Shown piece by piece: positions 14,218 through 25,158 of a stretch of DNA of 41,771 bases. The stretch comes from Candidatus Parcubacteria bacterium (GTDB taxonomy: Bacteria > Patescibacteriota > Minisyncoccia > Phycocordibacterales > Phycocordibacteraceae): contig JAKFXG010000007.1 in assembly GCA_021731495.1 (NCBI GenBank), forward strand, positions 1-41,771, written 5' to 3'. Position 1 is the first letter of the stretch; every line of letters starts with the position of its first letter. The notes beneath the pieces were generated by a model. That model worked only from the letters and a program-made list of their open reading frames with translations. It was not told where the DNA came from and did no database searches. Position numbers and translations under genes: made by a program.

Positions 14218-15590
14218 ATGGACACGAGCATATTGGAGTTGCCGCATACAACGTGCAGTCTCCCTAGCAAAGGCTTCATTCTCGTTCTCAATACTGGCGG
14301 GGTCATCACCCCAGAGGATGACGCAATGCTACAAGCGCTCCATTCCCGTTCAATTGGTGGTATCCGCAAGCATCTGGCAACACTTGCTGAAAAAGGCTCG
14401 GGGAAGTTTATTGGTAGTTTCTACGTCGGATATGGACATAAGTCCATCGGCGACTGCGGCACGGCGACGATTTTTATTGAAGGAGTTTCAATGCTTGTTG
14501 CGAAAGCAATACAGGATTGGCTTCTCTATTCGGGTCAGGAGGCGTCGACCCGCTACATCGACTTCTCCACACAGGAATTCATCGACCCGATCAATTCCAT
14601 CCGTTCGGCACGTGTGCTTAGAAACTGGAGAAAGTTCTACCTCTCCATGCAAGAGCCGGTTCGAGAGCATCTTCGGCAAAGCTTCCCCGTGAATGATGGA
14701 GAAGACCAGAAGGTCTATGCGAAGGCTATTAACGCACGAAGTTTCGACATCTTGCGTGGATTCCTGCCCGCCGGTGCCTCAACGAATCTTTCGTGGCATA
14801 CCAATCTACGGAAGCAGCTGATCATCTGATGCTTTTACGTCATCACCCACTTGCCGAAGTGCGGGTTGTTGCCGAAGCTTTGGAAAGCGTGCTGCAGAAG
14901 GCATTTCCGAATTCCTTCGGACACAAGCGTTATGAAGCGACCGAAGAATATAATCGTTCCTGGATGGAGACAGGGTATTACTTCTCTGGTTCTCGGGATA
15001 GTACCGATTATCTTGAAGTAACACGCGACTCGATCGACAAGGATTTTCTTCGGTCCGAGTATTTGCAATTCATTAAAAATCGTCCACCGAAGACTGAGTT
15101 GCCGAAGCAGATGGCTGAAGCAGGAACGATGCAGTTTGAATTCCTGATCGACTTCGGTTCATTTCGCGACCTGCAGCGTCAACGCTCGGTCATTCAACGT
15201 ATGCCGTTGCTCTCACGTTACTCTGGTATGCATCCGTGGTATCTCAACTCGCTTTCTACGGAACAGGCACGAGTGGCCGAGAGTATGCTACGCGAACAGC
15301 TTACTGAGATCGGCAATCTTCCATCAGAAGATCGGTTTGTACAGCAGTACTACCTTCCGATGGGGACGTGCGTTTCATGTCGTTTGACGGGCGATCTCCC
15401 GGCGCTCGTGTATGTGGTCGAGCAGCGTGCCCAGAGGGATGTCCATCCAACGCTCCACGAAGTGGCGCTTTGGATGGCAGATGCTCTCTTGGAACGCTTC
15501 GGTGATCTTGGCCTTACGCTCGGTGTCGACCGTGAGAAAGGGCGGTTTGACGTGAAGCGGGGGCTCCAGGACATCGTACAAAAAGACTGA
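14218..15590 (+). pseudogene. double-length ThyX-like protein broken by a -1 frame change
   Basis: Frame one (14218-14829) and the -1 frame (continuing to 15590) together make a protein of about 457 residues resembling long, apparently duplicated ThyX-like proteins. The first half has GHKSIGDCGTATIFIEG and a degenerate version of the ThyX motif (YSGQEASTRY); the second has FRDLQRQRSVIQRMPLLSRY. The catalytic RHRxxS pattern is not intact in either. The join falls at 14809-14813, where LR must be followed by EAADHLMLLR; one G missing from a run (CGG-GAA reduced to CGGAA) would explain it. A decayed gene or a sequencing error are both possible. Strong terminators flank it. Confidence 0.72.
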
Positions 15591-15606
15591 ACATAACAAG
15601 AAAATA

Positions 15607-15634
15607 AAAAGCGGCGACTTCGGTCGCCGCTTTT
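15607..15634 (+). terminator. Rho-independent terminator
   Basis: A 12-bp perfect stem including GCGGCGAC/GTCGCCGC with a TTCG loop ends in TTTTCTTAT. Confidence 0.9.
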
Positions 15635-15711
15635 CTTATCTTGCAGATTTGCTTTTTGCCTTTTCCGCGCGTAGAGTCCACCCAGAACTGAGCTTTTTGG
15701 GAGATTGAATT

Positions 15712-16782
15712 ATGACAAAAGGTGTCCTTCCGAAGCAAATGCTTCGCGAGATACTTCAGTTGTATGTGAAAGACGTGGACGAACGATATCTGAACCCCGC
15801 TTCGATAGATCTGCCACTCTCTGATGAGGCGTATCGGCTTGAGGAGGTATTTCTTCCGCCACCAGGCTGTATGGTGCGCAGTATGCTCTCAAGGGTCGGT
15901 GCGACCCAACATGATTTGGGTAAGCCTCTTGAGGTTGGCGTCCCCTATCTCATAAAGGTGGCTGGTCACTGGGAGCTTCCGAAGATAACGTACGGATATG
16001 TAAACCCAAAGTCATCGGCCGGGCGCGTGTTCGGGCTATTCCGGACTGTCGCTGATGGTGTCGCTATGTACGACGCCCTCACACCGGCAGGATGGAAAGG
16101 AGAATTGTGGGTCCTTGCAAGAGCGGATGCGTTTCCGCTCCTCGTGTCTCCTGGTCTCGCAGTCTCACAGCTCCGGCTGTTTGACGGTCCAAACTTCCTC
16201 GGTCCGCTTGATAGTGATTTCGCCATACGGCGACACGGCCTTTTGTTCGGGAAAGATAAAAAGCGTCTCACCGATCTTCGTCGGCATCAGGATTCTTTTT
16301 TCCTTTCGCTCGCTACGGAACTTGGCGGTTGGGAATGCCGAGGAACCAATAAGATCTTGGATATGAGCAAGGTCGCTGCCTATGACAGCGGCGATTTCTT
16401 TGAGCCGTTAAAGCCTGTCAACGGTACTCTGAAATTAAGGAAAGGATCTTTCTATCTACTTTCTACGCATGAGCGCGTGATGGTCCCCCCGACGCTTTCT
16501 GCGGAGCTACGGGCAATGGATCCGCGATTCGGAGAATTCCGTTCTCACTCCGCCGGATACATTGATCCCGGCTGGGGTTGGGGAACGGACGGCAGCGTGT
16601 GCGGTCGTCCGATCACTCTTGAGCTTACGCTCTTTGAAGATCGTGAAGTACGCGTTGGGGAAAATATCGCACGGGTGCGATACGAGTGGATGAAGGAGGC
16701 ACCTGAACTTCTCTATGACCAGTCCGCTTCAAATTACACGGAGCAGGAAGGCGTTGCACTCGCGAAGTTCTTTAAGAAGTAA
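15712..16782 (+). CDS. dcd: 2'-deoxycytidine 5'-triphosphate deaminase, long two-domain (DCD) type
   Basis: A 356-residue protein of the long DCD family, in which two dUTPase-fold domains are fused; it converts dCTP to dUTP, feeding dUMP synthesis. The N-terminal half has GVLPKQMLREI, LNPASIDLPLSDEAYR, and the nucleotide-binding VNPKSSAGRVFGLFRTV; the C-terminal half has a second set ending in SAGYIDPGWGWG and GENIARVRYEW. Length matches the long form found mainly in alphaproteobacteria rather than the 190-residue enterobacterial Dcd. It sits between ThyX-like genes, consistent with a dTMP pathway. Confidence 0.9.
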   Translation: MTKGVLPKQMLREILQLYVKDVDERYLNPASIDLPLSDEAYRLEEVFLPPPGCMVRSMLSRVGATQHDLGKPLEVGVPYLIKVAGHWELPKITYGYVNPKSSAGRVFGLFRTVADGVAMYDALTPAGWKGELWVLARADAFPLLVSPGLAVSQLRLFDGPNFLGPLDSDFAIRRHGLLFGKDKKRLTDLRRHQDSFFLSLATELGGWECRGTNKILDMSKVAAYDSGDFFEPLKPVNGTLKLRKGSFYLLSTHERVMVPPTLSAELRAMDPRFGEFRSHSAGYIDPGWGWGTDGSVCGRPITLELTLFEDREVRVGENIARVRYEWMKEAPELLYDQSASNYTEQEGVALAKFFKK

Positions 16783-16787
16783 AAACT

Positions 16788-16816
16788 GACCCCCGAAGCG
16801 TGTCGCTTCGGGGGTC
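16788..16816. terminator. bidirectional terminator between dcd and thyX
   Basis: A perfect 13-bp stem (16788-16800 with 16804-16816) with a TGT loop. On the minus strand it is followed by a run of five T, so it best serves thyX; on the plus strand it ends dcd. Confidence 0.88.
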
Positions 16817-16823
16817 TCGCTAT

Positions 16824-17765
16824 TTAAGAACGGGCCATGCCGATTCCGGTAGTAAACTCGTCCCACTCGCGCTTGGAGAGCCCGCTTGTTTCCTGTGTTA
16901 CTTTTTCGCCGGTGATAATCCGACACACGATTTTCTTCATCGTATTCGAGAGTGTAAATGCGTTGAGGTGATACTCCTCAAACGCTTCGCAGGAGTAGGG
17001 AACCCACTTGCGGACGATGTCCATGATGATGTCCGCATAGACGCGAATTTCGTACTGGGCATGGGTGTCCGCGCGTAGGCCGAGGAAGTGGAACAGGTTG
17101 TGCAGGTCGATTTTCCAATACCACTGCGTGTAATAGTTGAGCGACAGGTTCATTCGAGCGAGTTCGCGGGCAAGCATCGAACGATCCGGGTCTTGTTCTT
17201 TGCCTGAGCCGTCATCGTTCAGCATATGTTCGTAATGTCGGTATGCTCGCTCCGCATCTTCAAACAAGAGAGTACGGACGGCCTCGGCTTCTTCGGGCGA
17301 GAGTACTGCGCCGCGCCCTTGCCGGTTCACGGTCGATTGCGCAGCGAGATGCTCCGGTTTTGGCAGATAAAACTCCTTGTCGAGAATGGAGTACCGTGCC
17401 GAGTACTCGTTCACGTTTGCGGTGCGGTGTCGGATCCACTGCCGGGCGACGAAGATTGGCATTTTGATGTGGAACTTGATCTCGCACATCTCAAATGGCG
17501 TCGTATGACGATGCCGCATAAGGTAGCGGATAAGACCCCGATCCTCACTTATTTTCTTGGTTCCTCTGCCGTAGGAGACGCGGGCTGCCTGTACGACAGC
17601 GGCATCGTCACCCATATAATCCACGACCCGGATGCACCCGTGGTCGAGGACTGGCAGGAATTCGTAGAGAATTTCCTCGAGCGCTGGTATAGTAGGGCGT
17701 TTCGTTTCGGACGATTGTGCTCGCGCTTCCCGGATTTCAGCGAGCTGTGTTTCCTTGGTTGCCAT
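16824..17765 (-). CDS. thyX: flavin-dependent thymidylate synthase
   Basis: ThyX methylates dUMP to dTMP using methylene-tetrahydrofolate, FAD and NADPH. The 313-residue protein has the complete ThyX motif [14 protein letters not shown] (residues 112-125), the upstream [19 protein letters not shown], and a C-terminal block with [22 protein letters not shown]17765 is chosen because GAGGAG lies 7 nt upstream; an open frame extends further to 18116 but overlaps the divergent tmk gene and lacks protein character. The motif is intact here, unlike in the ThyX-like gene at 14218. It converges on dcd and diverges from tmk. Confidence 0.96.
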   Translation of the reverse strand: MATKETQLAEIREARAQSSETKRPTIPALEEILYEFLPVLDHGCIRVVDYMGDDAAVVQAARVSYGRGTKKISEDRGLIRYLMRHRHTTPFEMCEIKFHIKMPIFVARQWIRHRTANVNEYSARYSILDKEFYLPKPEHLAAQSTVNRQGRGAVLSPEEAEAVRTLLFEDAERAYRHYEHMLNDDGSGKEQDPDRSMLARELARMNLSLNYYTQWYWKIDLHNLFHFLGLRADTHAQYEIRVYADIIMDIVRKWVPYSCEAFEEYHLNAFTLSNTMKKIVCRIITGEKVTQETSGLSKREWDEFTTGIGMARS

Positions 17766-17913
17766 TGAGCAACTCCTCATCTGGTGGTTAGAACGTTCCA
17801 GAAGAACCTTACTCCCCCTGGTCTTGTTCGGCAAATCTGGTTTGCGTTTTGGTGAATGAACGCGTAATGTTCGGATGGAATTATGGAACCATATAGGACT
17901 AGAGGGCCTTATC

Positions 17914-18567
17914 ATGAATAGCAGGAACAATACAAAATACATCGTCTTCGACGGCATGGACGGGTCCGGAAAGGGCACGCAAATCGACCTTCTCAAGAAG
18001 AAATTCGGCTCCTCAGTGGTTTTCACGCGGGAGCCCGGAGGAACGCCGTTTGCTGAAGAGATACGGAAACTCGTCCGCGATAACCCTCTTGCGGGCACGT
18101 CAACACCACTCAACAACTTCTTATTGTTCTGGGCGGCGCGTGAGGAGCTTCAGCAAAATTTCGTCGTCCCAATGTTGTCATCGGGGAAGCATGTGTTCTC
18201 CGACCGCGGTGATTCGTCGACATTTGCTTTTCAGCTTTACGGGGAACAACGTGAAGAGTTTTTCGGCGCGTTCGGATTCATGCGAAGAATGGTCTTTGGT
18301 CATGGCGGAGGACGGCGTGGGCCCGACCTCTACATCATATTCGATCTTCCGGCCGAAGTAGCTCGTGAACGTGCCTTGCAGGACGCAAATCGGGTAAAGA
18401 CTCATTTTGATGTCCGTGATCTTGCGTACTACGAGCGAGTGCGAACTGGATTCCGCAGGTTTGCAGACAACCATCCTCCAGTGAGAGTCGTTGATGCGAC
18501 TCGAACGCCGGAAGAAGTACACCAGTCCGTGATGGGAATTCTCGCGGAGATGGGTATCGCAGAATAG
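17914..18567 (+). CDS. tmk: thymidylate (dTMP) kinase
   Basis: Tmk phosphorylates dTMP to dTDP, the step after ThyX. The 217-residue protein has the P-loop [12 protein letters not shown] (residues 12-23), the [13 protein letters not shown] motif (the DR(Y/H)-preceding REPG block), [13 protein letters not shown] with the conserved DR pair, and a late [17 protein letters not shown] upstream supports ATG17914. It is divergently placed from thyX, so the two probably share the roughly 150-nt control region. GlyA follows downstream with its own promoter. Confidence 0.95.
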   Translation: MNSRNNTKYIVFDGMDGSGKGTQIDLLKKKFGSSVVFTREPGGTPFAEEIRKLVRDNPLAGTSTPLNNFLLFWAAREELQQNFVVPMLSSGKHVFSDRGDSSTFAFQLYGEQREEFFGAFGFMRRMVFGHGGGRRGPDLYIIFDLPAEVARERALQDANRVKTHFDVRDLAYYERVRTGFRRFADNHPPVRVVDATRTPEEVHQSVMGILAEMGIAE

Positions 18568-18587
18568 TTTGATCTGTCTGAATAGTA

Positions 18588-18620
18588 CCGGCGCGCCCAT
18601 GGCGTGCCGGAATCTTTTTT
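18588..18620 (+). terminator. Rho-independent terminator after tmk
   Basis: A 10-bp stem with one G-T wobble (18588-18597 with 18601-18610) is followed by AATCTTTTTT. Confidence 0.9.
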
Positions 18621-18645
18621 CTCACACATGCGGTAGGATATCTCA

Positions 18646-19902
18646 ATGGAATTTCCATTTATAGAAAAGGAGGACCAAGAAGTCTACGCATCACTTGCGG
18701 GCGAAGAGAAGCGGCAGGCCGAGGGGCTGGAGCTCATCCCGTCCGAGAACTATGTCTCGCGCGCCGTGAAGGAAGCGATGGCGTCATCGCTCACGAATAA
18801 ATATGCGGAGGGGTATCCGGGGAAGCGTTACTACGGCGGGCAGGAATTTACGGACAACGTGGAGATACTCGCTATCGAGCGAGCGAAAAAGCTCTTTGGT
18901 GCGGCGTATGCGAACGTCCAGCCGCTTGGCGGTGCGAACGCGAATATTGCCATGTACTTTGCTCTTCTTCAGCCTGGGGACACCATTCTTGGTATGGATC
19001 TCTCGCACGGCGGGCATCTGACGCATGGCCACCCGGTAACGTACCTCACGAAGGTGTTCAATTTCATACGGTACAAAATGAAAGATGTGGAAACGGGCGA
19101 GATCGACTACGACGACATGCTCCGCGTCGCGAAAGAATCGAAGCCGAAAATAATCCTTGCAGGGTTCTCGGCATATCCGAGGGAACTCGATTATGCAAAA
19201 TTCGTTAGCATTGCACGCGAAGTGGGTGCGGTCGCCGTGATGGACATCGCGCATATCGCCGGACTCATTGCTGGTGGAGCAGCGAAGAATCCATTTGATT
19301 ACGGGTTCGATGTTATGACGACCACCACCCACAAGACGCTTCGCGGTCCGCGGGGCGGCATGATACTCACGCACGACAGCGAGGAGATCGCTAAGAAGAT
19401 GGATAAAGCCGTGTTCCCGGGATTCCAGGGCGGCCCGCATATGCATCAGATAGCGGCAAAAGCGATTGCGTTTGGCGAAGCGCTTCATCCGTCATTTAAG
19501 ACGTACGCGAAGCAGATCATCTCAAATACTCACGCAATGGCGGGAGTCTTTAAGGCACAGGGCGCGCGCATGATAACGGGCGGTTCTGATAATCACCTCA
19601 TCCTGCTCGACGCATGGACCTCGTTTGGCATTTCTGGCGGGGAAGCCGAGACGCTTCTCGATCACGCAGGCATCACGCTGAATAAAAATGCGATTGCGGA
19701 TGATACTCGCAAGCCGATGGACCCTTCCGGTATCCGCTTCGGGACACCGGCGATGACTACTCGCGGTTTCAATGAGGCCGAGTCCGCGCAAGTGGCTTCA
19801 ATCATGATCGACGTACTCACGAAACGTACCGATGTCGCCACGGCGAAAGAAGAAGTGAAAAAACTCGCGCTCGCACACCCCATTCCTGAGAGTTTCGGGT
19901 AG
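18646..19902 (+). CDS. glyA: serine hydroxymethyltransferase
   Basis: GlyA interconverts serine and glycine with transfer of a one-carbon unit to tetrahydrofolate, making the methylene-THF that ThyX uses. The 418-residue protein has the N-terminal LELIPSENYVSRAV, the NKYAEGYPGKRYYGG block, and the pyridoxal-phosphate lysine K230 in TTTTHKTLRGPRGG. Length is standard and no catalytic element is missing. A TAGGAT box ends 6 nt before the ATG, with no Shine-Dalgarno sequence, so the transcript is probably leaderless. Its position beside thyX, dcd and tmk fits dTMP supply. Confidence 0.97.
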   Translation: MEFPFIEKEDQEVYASLAGEEKRQAEGLELIPSENYVSRAVKEAMASSLTNKYAEGYPGKRYYGGQEFTDNVEILAIERAKKLFGAAYANVQPLGGANANIAMYFALLQPGDTILGMDLSHGGHLTHGHPVTYLTKVFNFIRYKMKDVETGEIDYDDMLRVAKESKPKIILAGFSAYPRELDYAKFVSIAREVGAVAVMDIAHIAGLIAGGAAKNPFDYGFDVMTTTTHKTLRGPRGGMILTHDSEEIAKKMDKAVFPGFQGGPHMHQIAAKAIAFGEALHPSFKTYAKQIISNTHAMAGVFKAQGARMITGGSDNHLILLDAWTSFGISGGEAETLLDHAGITLNKNAIADDTRKPMDPSGIRFGTPAMTTRGFNEAESAQVASIMIDVLTKRTDVATAKEEVKKLALAHPIPESFG

Positions 19903-20039
19903 TTGCAGAATTGTCCGCCGGGCGTACCATTATTGTGGTCGTGGGGAAGGAGCTCGCTCCGTGGCGATGCTGGACGTTAAATCCAGTAAGTTAACGGAAC
20001 ATGGCGGGCTTTGTAAACACCGCCTTCCTCACGATCGCC

Positions 20040-20065
20040 CGGCCTGCCACGCGCAGGCCGTTTTT
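20040..20065 (+). terminator. Rho-independent terminator between glyA and argS
   Basis: An 8-bp GC stem (CGGCCTGC with GCAGGCCG) is followed by TTTTT. The 137 nt between the glyA stop and this hairpin hold two small hairpins but no gene that I can support. Confidence 0.88.
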
Positions 20066-20084
20066 AATTGTTATACTCGCGCGT

Positions 20085-21743
20085 ATGGAAGAGAGAATAC
20101 AAAAAGCAGTCAGTGAGGCTCTCGCACGGGCAGGAGCTCCAAAAACATCGTTCGTTATCGAACGGCCAAGCATCGCTGCGCATGGAGACTATGCGACGAA
20201 TGCTGCACTTGCCGCTGCAAAGGTGCTTGGCAAGAACCCGCGCGAGCTCGCGGACGAGTTCGCGCATTCTCTCATCGAGATGCTCGGAAAAGATATCGTA
20301 AGCCACGTTACTGTGGCGGGACCGGGCTTCGTGAACATCACGCTCGCGCGCGAGGCAGTAACATTTGCGGTCGCAGAAGCCGACGCAAAAGGACAAGAAT
20401 GGGGGAAGGGAGCAACAGAAAGCGGGAAGCGCACCATTGTTGAATATTCAAATCCAAATGCATTTAAAGAAATGCACGTGGGGCACCTGGTCGGTACGGT
20501 TATCGGCGAAGCAGTAGCGTGTCTCACGGAGAATGCCGGGGCAATACTTGCCCGTGATACGTTTGGCGGCGACATCGGTCCCAATGTGGCGAAAGCACTT
20601 TGGGGACTCCAAAAAAATGGCGTCACCGAGCCGACGACCGCGCATGAGATAGGTACGGCATACGCCGAGGGCTCAAACGCGTATGAGAACGATCCGAAAG
20701 CGAGAGCGGAAATAGACGCGCTGAATCAGGCGATATACGCCGGGACGGACCATGCACTTATGGATCTCTGGCGTAGGGGGCGCGAGGTCTCCATGGAAGA
20801 ATTCCGCCGCATCTGGCGCCTCCTCGGTACCCATTTTGATTTTGAATTCTTTGATAGCGATACGACGGAAATCGGCATTCGTGTTGTGCATGACGGACTC
20901 GCAAAAGGCATATTCCAGAAGAGTGACGGCGCAATTATTTACAATGGAGAAAAAAAAGGCGTGCACACGATGGTGTTTATCACCTCACACAATACGCCAA
21001 CCTACGAAGCAAAGGACATTGGGCTCGCTTTCCTTAAAGAAGAGCGATGGCCATCCGATAAAGCCATCATCGTTACGGGCAACGAGCAATCAGGTCGTTT
21101 CAAGACAGTCCTCATGGCTCTCTCTGAGATCGCTCCACTCTTGGCGGCAAAGACCGTGCACCTTGCGACTGGTTTCTTGAAGCTCACTTCAGGAAAAATG
21201 TCTTCTCGCGAAGGGAATGTCATTACCGCCGCCGATTTCATCAGAAGCGTGATTGAGAAAGCGAATGAAAAGAATACTGACCCACTTGTTGCAGAACAAG
21301 TCGCAATAGGTGCGATTAAATACATGATTCTGCGACAGTCGCCGGGTTCCGATATTATTTTTGACGCGGAGAAGTCACTTTCGCTCGAGGGCGACTCAGG
21401 ACCATATCTGCAGTATGCACTCGTACGTGCGAAGTCAGTGTTATCTGCAGCAGAAGAGAAAGGCGCGGCACCGGTTGCCGGTGTTCCAGAAACTCCGTAC
21501 CTTTTGGAACGAATCATTCTGCATTTCCCGGAGGTTGCCGCTTGCGCCGCGAACGAGCTCGCTCCGAATCTGCTCGTAAACTACCTCACCGAGCTTGCGA
21601 GCGAATGGAACTCTTTTTATGCGCAGGAACGCATCGTGGGCGGCGACTACGAAAAGCACAAACTCATGCTTGCGCGTGCATTTGTGACGACTATGACAAA
21701 TGGTCTCACGCTCCTCGGTATCCCTGTGCCGGAGAGAATGTAA
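20085..21743 (+). CDS. argS: arginyl-tRNA synthetase
   Basis: A 552-residue class I synthetase. The order is as expected: N-terminal ArgRS additional domain (residues 1-105), catalytic domain with HVGH (131-134, the HIGH motif) and KMSSR (371-375, the KMSKS motif), then the DALR anticodon-binding domain near the end. The start is ATG20085, seven bases after a TATACT box (20072-20077) and with no Shine-Dalgarno sequence; a longer frame from 20001 crosses the terminator and is rejected. ileS begins one base after the stop, so the two synthetases are probably one operon. Confidence 0.96.
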   Translation: MEERIQKAVSEALARAGAPKTSFVIERPSIAAHGDYATNAALAAAKVLGKNPRELADEFAHSLIEMLGKDIVSHVTVAGPGFVNITLAREAVTFAVAEADAKGQEWGKGATESGKRTIVEYSNPNAFKEMHVGHLVGTVIGEAVACLTENAGAILARDTFGGDIGPNVAKALWGLQKNGVTEPTTAHEIGTAYAEGSNAYENDPKARAEIDALNQAIYAGTDHALMDLWRRGREVSMEEFRRIWRLLGTHFDFEFFDSDTTEIGIRVVHDGLAKGIFQKSDGAIIYNGEKKGVHTMVFITSHNTPTYEAKDIGLAFLKEERWPSDKAIIVTGNEQSGRFKTVLMALSEIAPLLAAKTVHLATGFLKLTSGKMSSREGNVITAADFIRSVIEKANEKNTDPLVAEQVAIGAIKYMILRQSPGSDIIFDAEKSLSLEGDSGPYLQYALVRAKSVLSAAEEKGAAPVAGVPETPYLLERIILHFPEVAACAANELAPNLLVNYLTELASEWNSFYAQERIVGGDYEKHKLMLARAFVTTMTNGLTLLGIPVPERM

Positions 21744-21744
21744 T

Positions 21745-24700
21745 ATGGGGAATATGCCCGAGAAATCAGACGTAGCCAAGCGCGAAGAGGCGACCCTCGC
21801 ATTTTGGGAGCGGGAGCGCATTTTCGAGAAATCGCTTGAGAAGGAGTCTCCGAAAGGCGATTTCATTTTCTATGAAGGCCCTCCCACAGCCAACGGGAAG
21901 CCCGGCATCCACCACCTCGAGGCGCGTGCTTTCAAAGACGCAATTCCGCGCTATAAGACAATGCGCGGTTACCGTGTGAGCCGGCGGGCAGGCTGGGATA
22001 CTCACGGCCTCCCGGTTGAACTCGAAGTCGAGAAACAGCTCGGCTTTTCAGGGAAAAAGGATATCGAGCAGTACGGCATCGCGGCGTTCAATAAGAAGTG
22101 CCGCGAGAGCGTATTTACGTACATCGACCTCTGGGCAAAGTTCACGAAACGCATCGGCTATTGGGTCGATGAGACGAAAGCATATTTCACATTCGACAGC
22201 GCGTACATGGAAGTGCTCTGGCATCTTTTCGCGCGGATAGCAAAAGACGGGCGGCTCTATAAAGACTACAAAGTCGTACCGTGGTGCCCGCGCTGCGGCA
22301 CGGGACTTTCTTCGCACGAACTTGCGCAGGGCTATACCGATGTCAAAGACCTCACCATCACGGCAAAATTCAAACTCAAGAACCCGGAGAAGATTGGCCT
22401 TTCAGGTGACGTGTATTTCCTTGCATGGACGACGACACCATGGACACTTCCGGGGAATGTCGCACTTGCGGTCGGCAAGGACATCGATTACGTAGTTGTT
22501 GAGACGAAGGGGCAGAGCGTTATTGTGGCGAAAGCGAGAAGGGAAGTCGTGCATGGCGATGTACACGCCCATGCCGTAGTGAAGGGGAAAGAATTGAAAG
22601 GTTCTGAGTTGCTTGGTCTTACCTACGAACCGCTCTACGATTTTGCAATACATCTGGCAGCGGAGTCAGAAAAGGCAAAGTTCGATAAAGCATTCCAGGT
22701 ATATGCTGCAGATTTTGTCACGACCGAAGACGGGACGGGTATCGTGCACACGGCGGTGATGTACGGACAGGAAGATTTTGAACTTGGAAACAAGATCGGG
22801 TTGCCGAAAGTGCATCTCGTGAATCCGGAAGGAAAGTTTATTTCAGGCACCGGATTTCTAGAGGGGAAATCAGTCGTCGACGAAGAGACGACGGTGAGCA
22901 TCATCCAGGACTTGGCGCATCGGCATCCTCACCCGCTCCTTTTCGATAAATCGAAGTACGAACACCCATATCCGTTCTGCTGGCGTTGTAAAACTCGTCT
23001 CGTCTACTATGCGCGCGATTCGTGGTATATCCGCATGCTTGATTTGCGCGGGAAGATGGTCACGGAGAACAAACATATTCATTGGGAACCGGCCTACATC
23101 CGCGACGGCCGCATGGGCGAATGGCTTGAGAACGCAAAAGAATGGGCGATTAGCCGCGAACGGTATTGGGGCACGCCGCTGCCCATCTGGCAGAGTGCCG
23201 AGGGAAGCGGACAACTCATCGTCGGCTCCATCGATGACCTTAAAAAGCATACGAAAAAGTCCGGCAATACGTATTTTGTGATGCGACACGGCGAAGCAGA
23301 GAATAATGTTAAGAATATTGTTACGTCTGACCCCAAAGGCAGTAGTCTTACCGAACGAGGAAAGGAGGAGGTTAGGAAATCCATCCAGACACTCGAACGC
23401 TCAGGTATAGATGTGATGTATACATCGCCTTTCGTTAGGACACGAGAGACCGCAGAACTTGTCGCTGATACTCTCGGCATACCGCGGTCGGCTATCGTAT
23501 GTGACGATCGGTTGCGCGAACTTAATTTCGGTTCGCTTTCTGGCCGCTCGGTTGCCGATTTTCTTGTGTATCGCGAAGCGCATGCACAGTACTTCACCGA
23601 GTCTTTACCGGGCGGTGAGAGTTATACCGACGCGAAACGGCGTTTTGGATCGTTCATATATGAGGTGGAACAGACGGTCAAAAACAAACGCGTGCTTATC
23701 GTGACGCACGGAATAGGCCTTGAATCCCTCACCACTATTTGTCGCGGCGGCGACGCGAGCGCACTTGCAGATGTCGTGCATACGGCCAATTTCAAGACGG
23801 GAGAAATGTATGAACTGGGCTTCATCCCGCTGCCGCACAACGAGAACTACGAGCTTGATTTGCACCGTCCGTATATCGATGACATAGTTCTCGTTTCAGA
23901 GAAGGGGACGGAACTGAAGAGAGTAAAAGAAGTGATGGACGTGTGGTTCGATTCCGGCGCGATGCCGTTTGCACAGTCGGCAAAAGAACGTGCGGGCGAG
24001 TCACTGGGAACGTTCCTCAAGAAGGTCGAGTATCCGGCCGATTATATCTGCGAGGCTATTGATCAGACGCGCGGGTGGTTCTATACGCTGCTTGCCGTCG
24101 GAACGCTCGCGGGACGCGGTGCCGCCTATAAAAGTGCGATCTCGCTCGGGCATCTGCTTGATGCTGAAGGCCAAAAGATGAGCAAGTCGAAAGGGAATGT
24201 CGTCGATCCATGGATAGAAATAGAAAAGTGGGGAGTCGATGCGCTCCGGTTTTGGATGTACAGCGTGACACAACCGGGCGATTCGAAAAATTATGACGAG
24301 CAGACGGTGCGCGAAGCGGCAAAGACACTCTCCTGGCTCGAGAACAGTGCGAAGTTTTACGAACTCTTCAAAGGTATTCCTCGGAGAGAAGCCCAGCCGA
24401 CAGTGATTGATCGATGGATGCGAGTGCGCATAAATACAACCATTTCGACTGTCACCGCCGCTTTAGATGACTACCGACCATTCGAAGCGGCGCGCGCGGT
24501 CGCGGTGCTTTTCGAAGATCTGTCGCAGTGGTATGTACGTCGCATACGCGACCGCGCGCGCGCCGGCGACGCGGCCGCCCTCTCAACACTTCGTTCAGCC
24601 TTGCGCACTTCAGCGCTTCTTCTTGCACCGTTTGCACCATTTCTTTCTGAAGAAGTGTTCGCAAAGGTACGGTATGAAGACGATCCGGTGAGCGTGCACC

Positions 24701-25158
24701 TCGCCAAGTGGCCGGAAGGGAAGAAGTCTTTCAGCATCATGGGTATGTTTGGAAAAGATACAGATGCCAAACTGATCACTGAAATGGCTCGTGTACGTGT
24801 TCTCGCATCAGATGCGCTCAAACTGCGACAGGAGGCAAACAGTAAGGTTCGACAACCACTCGCTTCCCTCACAGTATCTGACGAGCTTTCGCAAGAGCTC
24901 GCACACATTCTTGCTGAGGAAGTGAATGTGAAGAAAGTGATTGTGGGGGAAGAACTCGCGCTCGATACCAGCATGACCCCCGAACTTATTAAAGAGGGCG
25001 ATGAGCGAGAGATGGCACGCGCAGTTGCCGAAGCCCGGAAGTCGGAAGGATTTCTTACGCACGATGTGGTGCGCTCGGAAATCCGTCCGGAAGGCAAGCA
25101 CTCAGTGTTGTTGTCGACCGGTCTCACGCACTTTGATTTAATTCGCGATGAGGTATAG
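21745..25158 (+). CDS. ileS: isoleucyl-tRNA synthetase with an inserted histidine-phosphatase domain
   Basis: A 1137-residue IleRS. Catalytic and editing parts are intact: PGIHHLEAR (HIGH equivalent, near 54), [10 protein letters not shown], the zinc-type CPRCGTGLS, the editing-domain [23 protein letters not shown], the insertion-flanking [12 protein letters not shown], and KMSKS at 811-815. Between GSIDDLKKH and DLHRP, where other IleRS have a short linker, lies a complete histidine phosphatase (phosphoglycerate-mutase superfamily) domain at about 507-690, with the phospho-histidine motif RHGEAENN (514-521), conserved [11 protein letters not shown] and the second catalytic THG (654-656). The frame is continuous. 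The role of the extra domain is unknown; recO overlaps the end. Confidence 0.95.
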   Translation: MGNMPEKSDVAKREEATLAFWERERIFEKSLEKESPKGDFIFYEGPPTANGKPGIHHLEARAFKDAIPRYKTMRGYRVSRRAGWDTHGLPVELEVEKQLGFSGKKDIEQYGIAAFNKKCRESVFTYIDLWAKFTKRIGYWVDETKAYFTFDSAYMEVLWHLFARIAKDGRLYKDYKVVPWCPRCGTGLSSHELAQGYTDVKDLTITAKFKLKNPEKIGLSGDVYFLAWTTTPWTLPGNVALAVGKDIDYVVVETKGQSVIVAKARREVVHGDVHAHAVVKGKELKGSELLGLTYEPLYDFAIHLAAESEKAKFDKAFQVYAADFVTTEDGTGIVHTAVMYGQEDFELGNKIGLPKVHLVNPEGKFISGTGFLEGKSVVDEETTVSIIQDLAHRHPHPLLFDKSKYEHPYPFCWRCKTRLVYYARDSWYIRMLDLRGKMVTENKHIHWEPAYIRDGRMGEWLENAKEWAISRERYWGTPLPIWQSAEGSGQLIVGSIDDLKKHTKKSGNTYFVMRHGEAENNVKNIVTSDPKGSSLTERGKEEVRKSIQTLERSGIDVMYTSPFVRTRETAELVADTLGIPRSAIVCDDRLRELNFGSLSGRSVADFLVYREAHAQYFTESLPGGESYTDAKRRFGSFIYEVEQTVKNKRVLIVTHGIGLESLTTICRGGDASALADVVHTANFKTGEMYELGFIPLPHNENYELDLHRPYIDDIVLVSEKGTELKRVKEVMDVWFDSGAMPFAQSAKERAGESLGTFLKKVEYPADYICEAIDQTRGWFYTLLAVGTLAGRGAAYKSAISLGHLLDAEGQKMSKSKGNVVDPWIEIEKWGVDALRFWMYSVTQPGDSKNYDEQTVREAAKTLSWLENSAKFYELFKGIPRREAQPTVIDRWMRVRINTTISTVTAALDDYRPFEAARAVAVLFEDLSQWYVRRIRDRARAGDAAALSTLRSALRTSALLLAPFAPFLSEEVFAKVRYEDDPVSVHLAKWPEGKKSFSIMGMFGKDTDAKLITEMARVRVLASDALKLRQEANSKVRQPLASLTVSDELSQELAHILAEEVNVKKVIVGEELALDTSMTPELIKEGDEREMARAVAEARKSEGFLTHDVVRSEIRPEGKHSVLLSTGLTHFDLIRDEV

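Noticed and set aside
17766-18116. N-terminal extension of thyX on the minus strand
   Set aside because: The extension overlaps the divergent tmk gene, lacks protein-like composition, and a good ribosome site lies before ATG17765.
19903-20039. Two small hairpins between glyA and argS, with one shaped like an anticodon arm
   Set aside because: The loop lacks the invariant T33, and no acceptor or T arm can be built, so it is not a tRNA. No riboswitch consensus was recognised.
20001-20084. Upstream start for argS at 20001
   Set aside because: The extended frame crosses an intrinsic terminator and the -10 box, and the additional residues do not resemble ArgRS.
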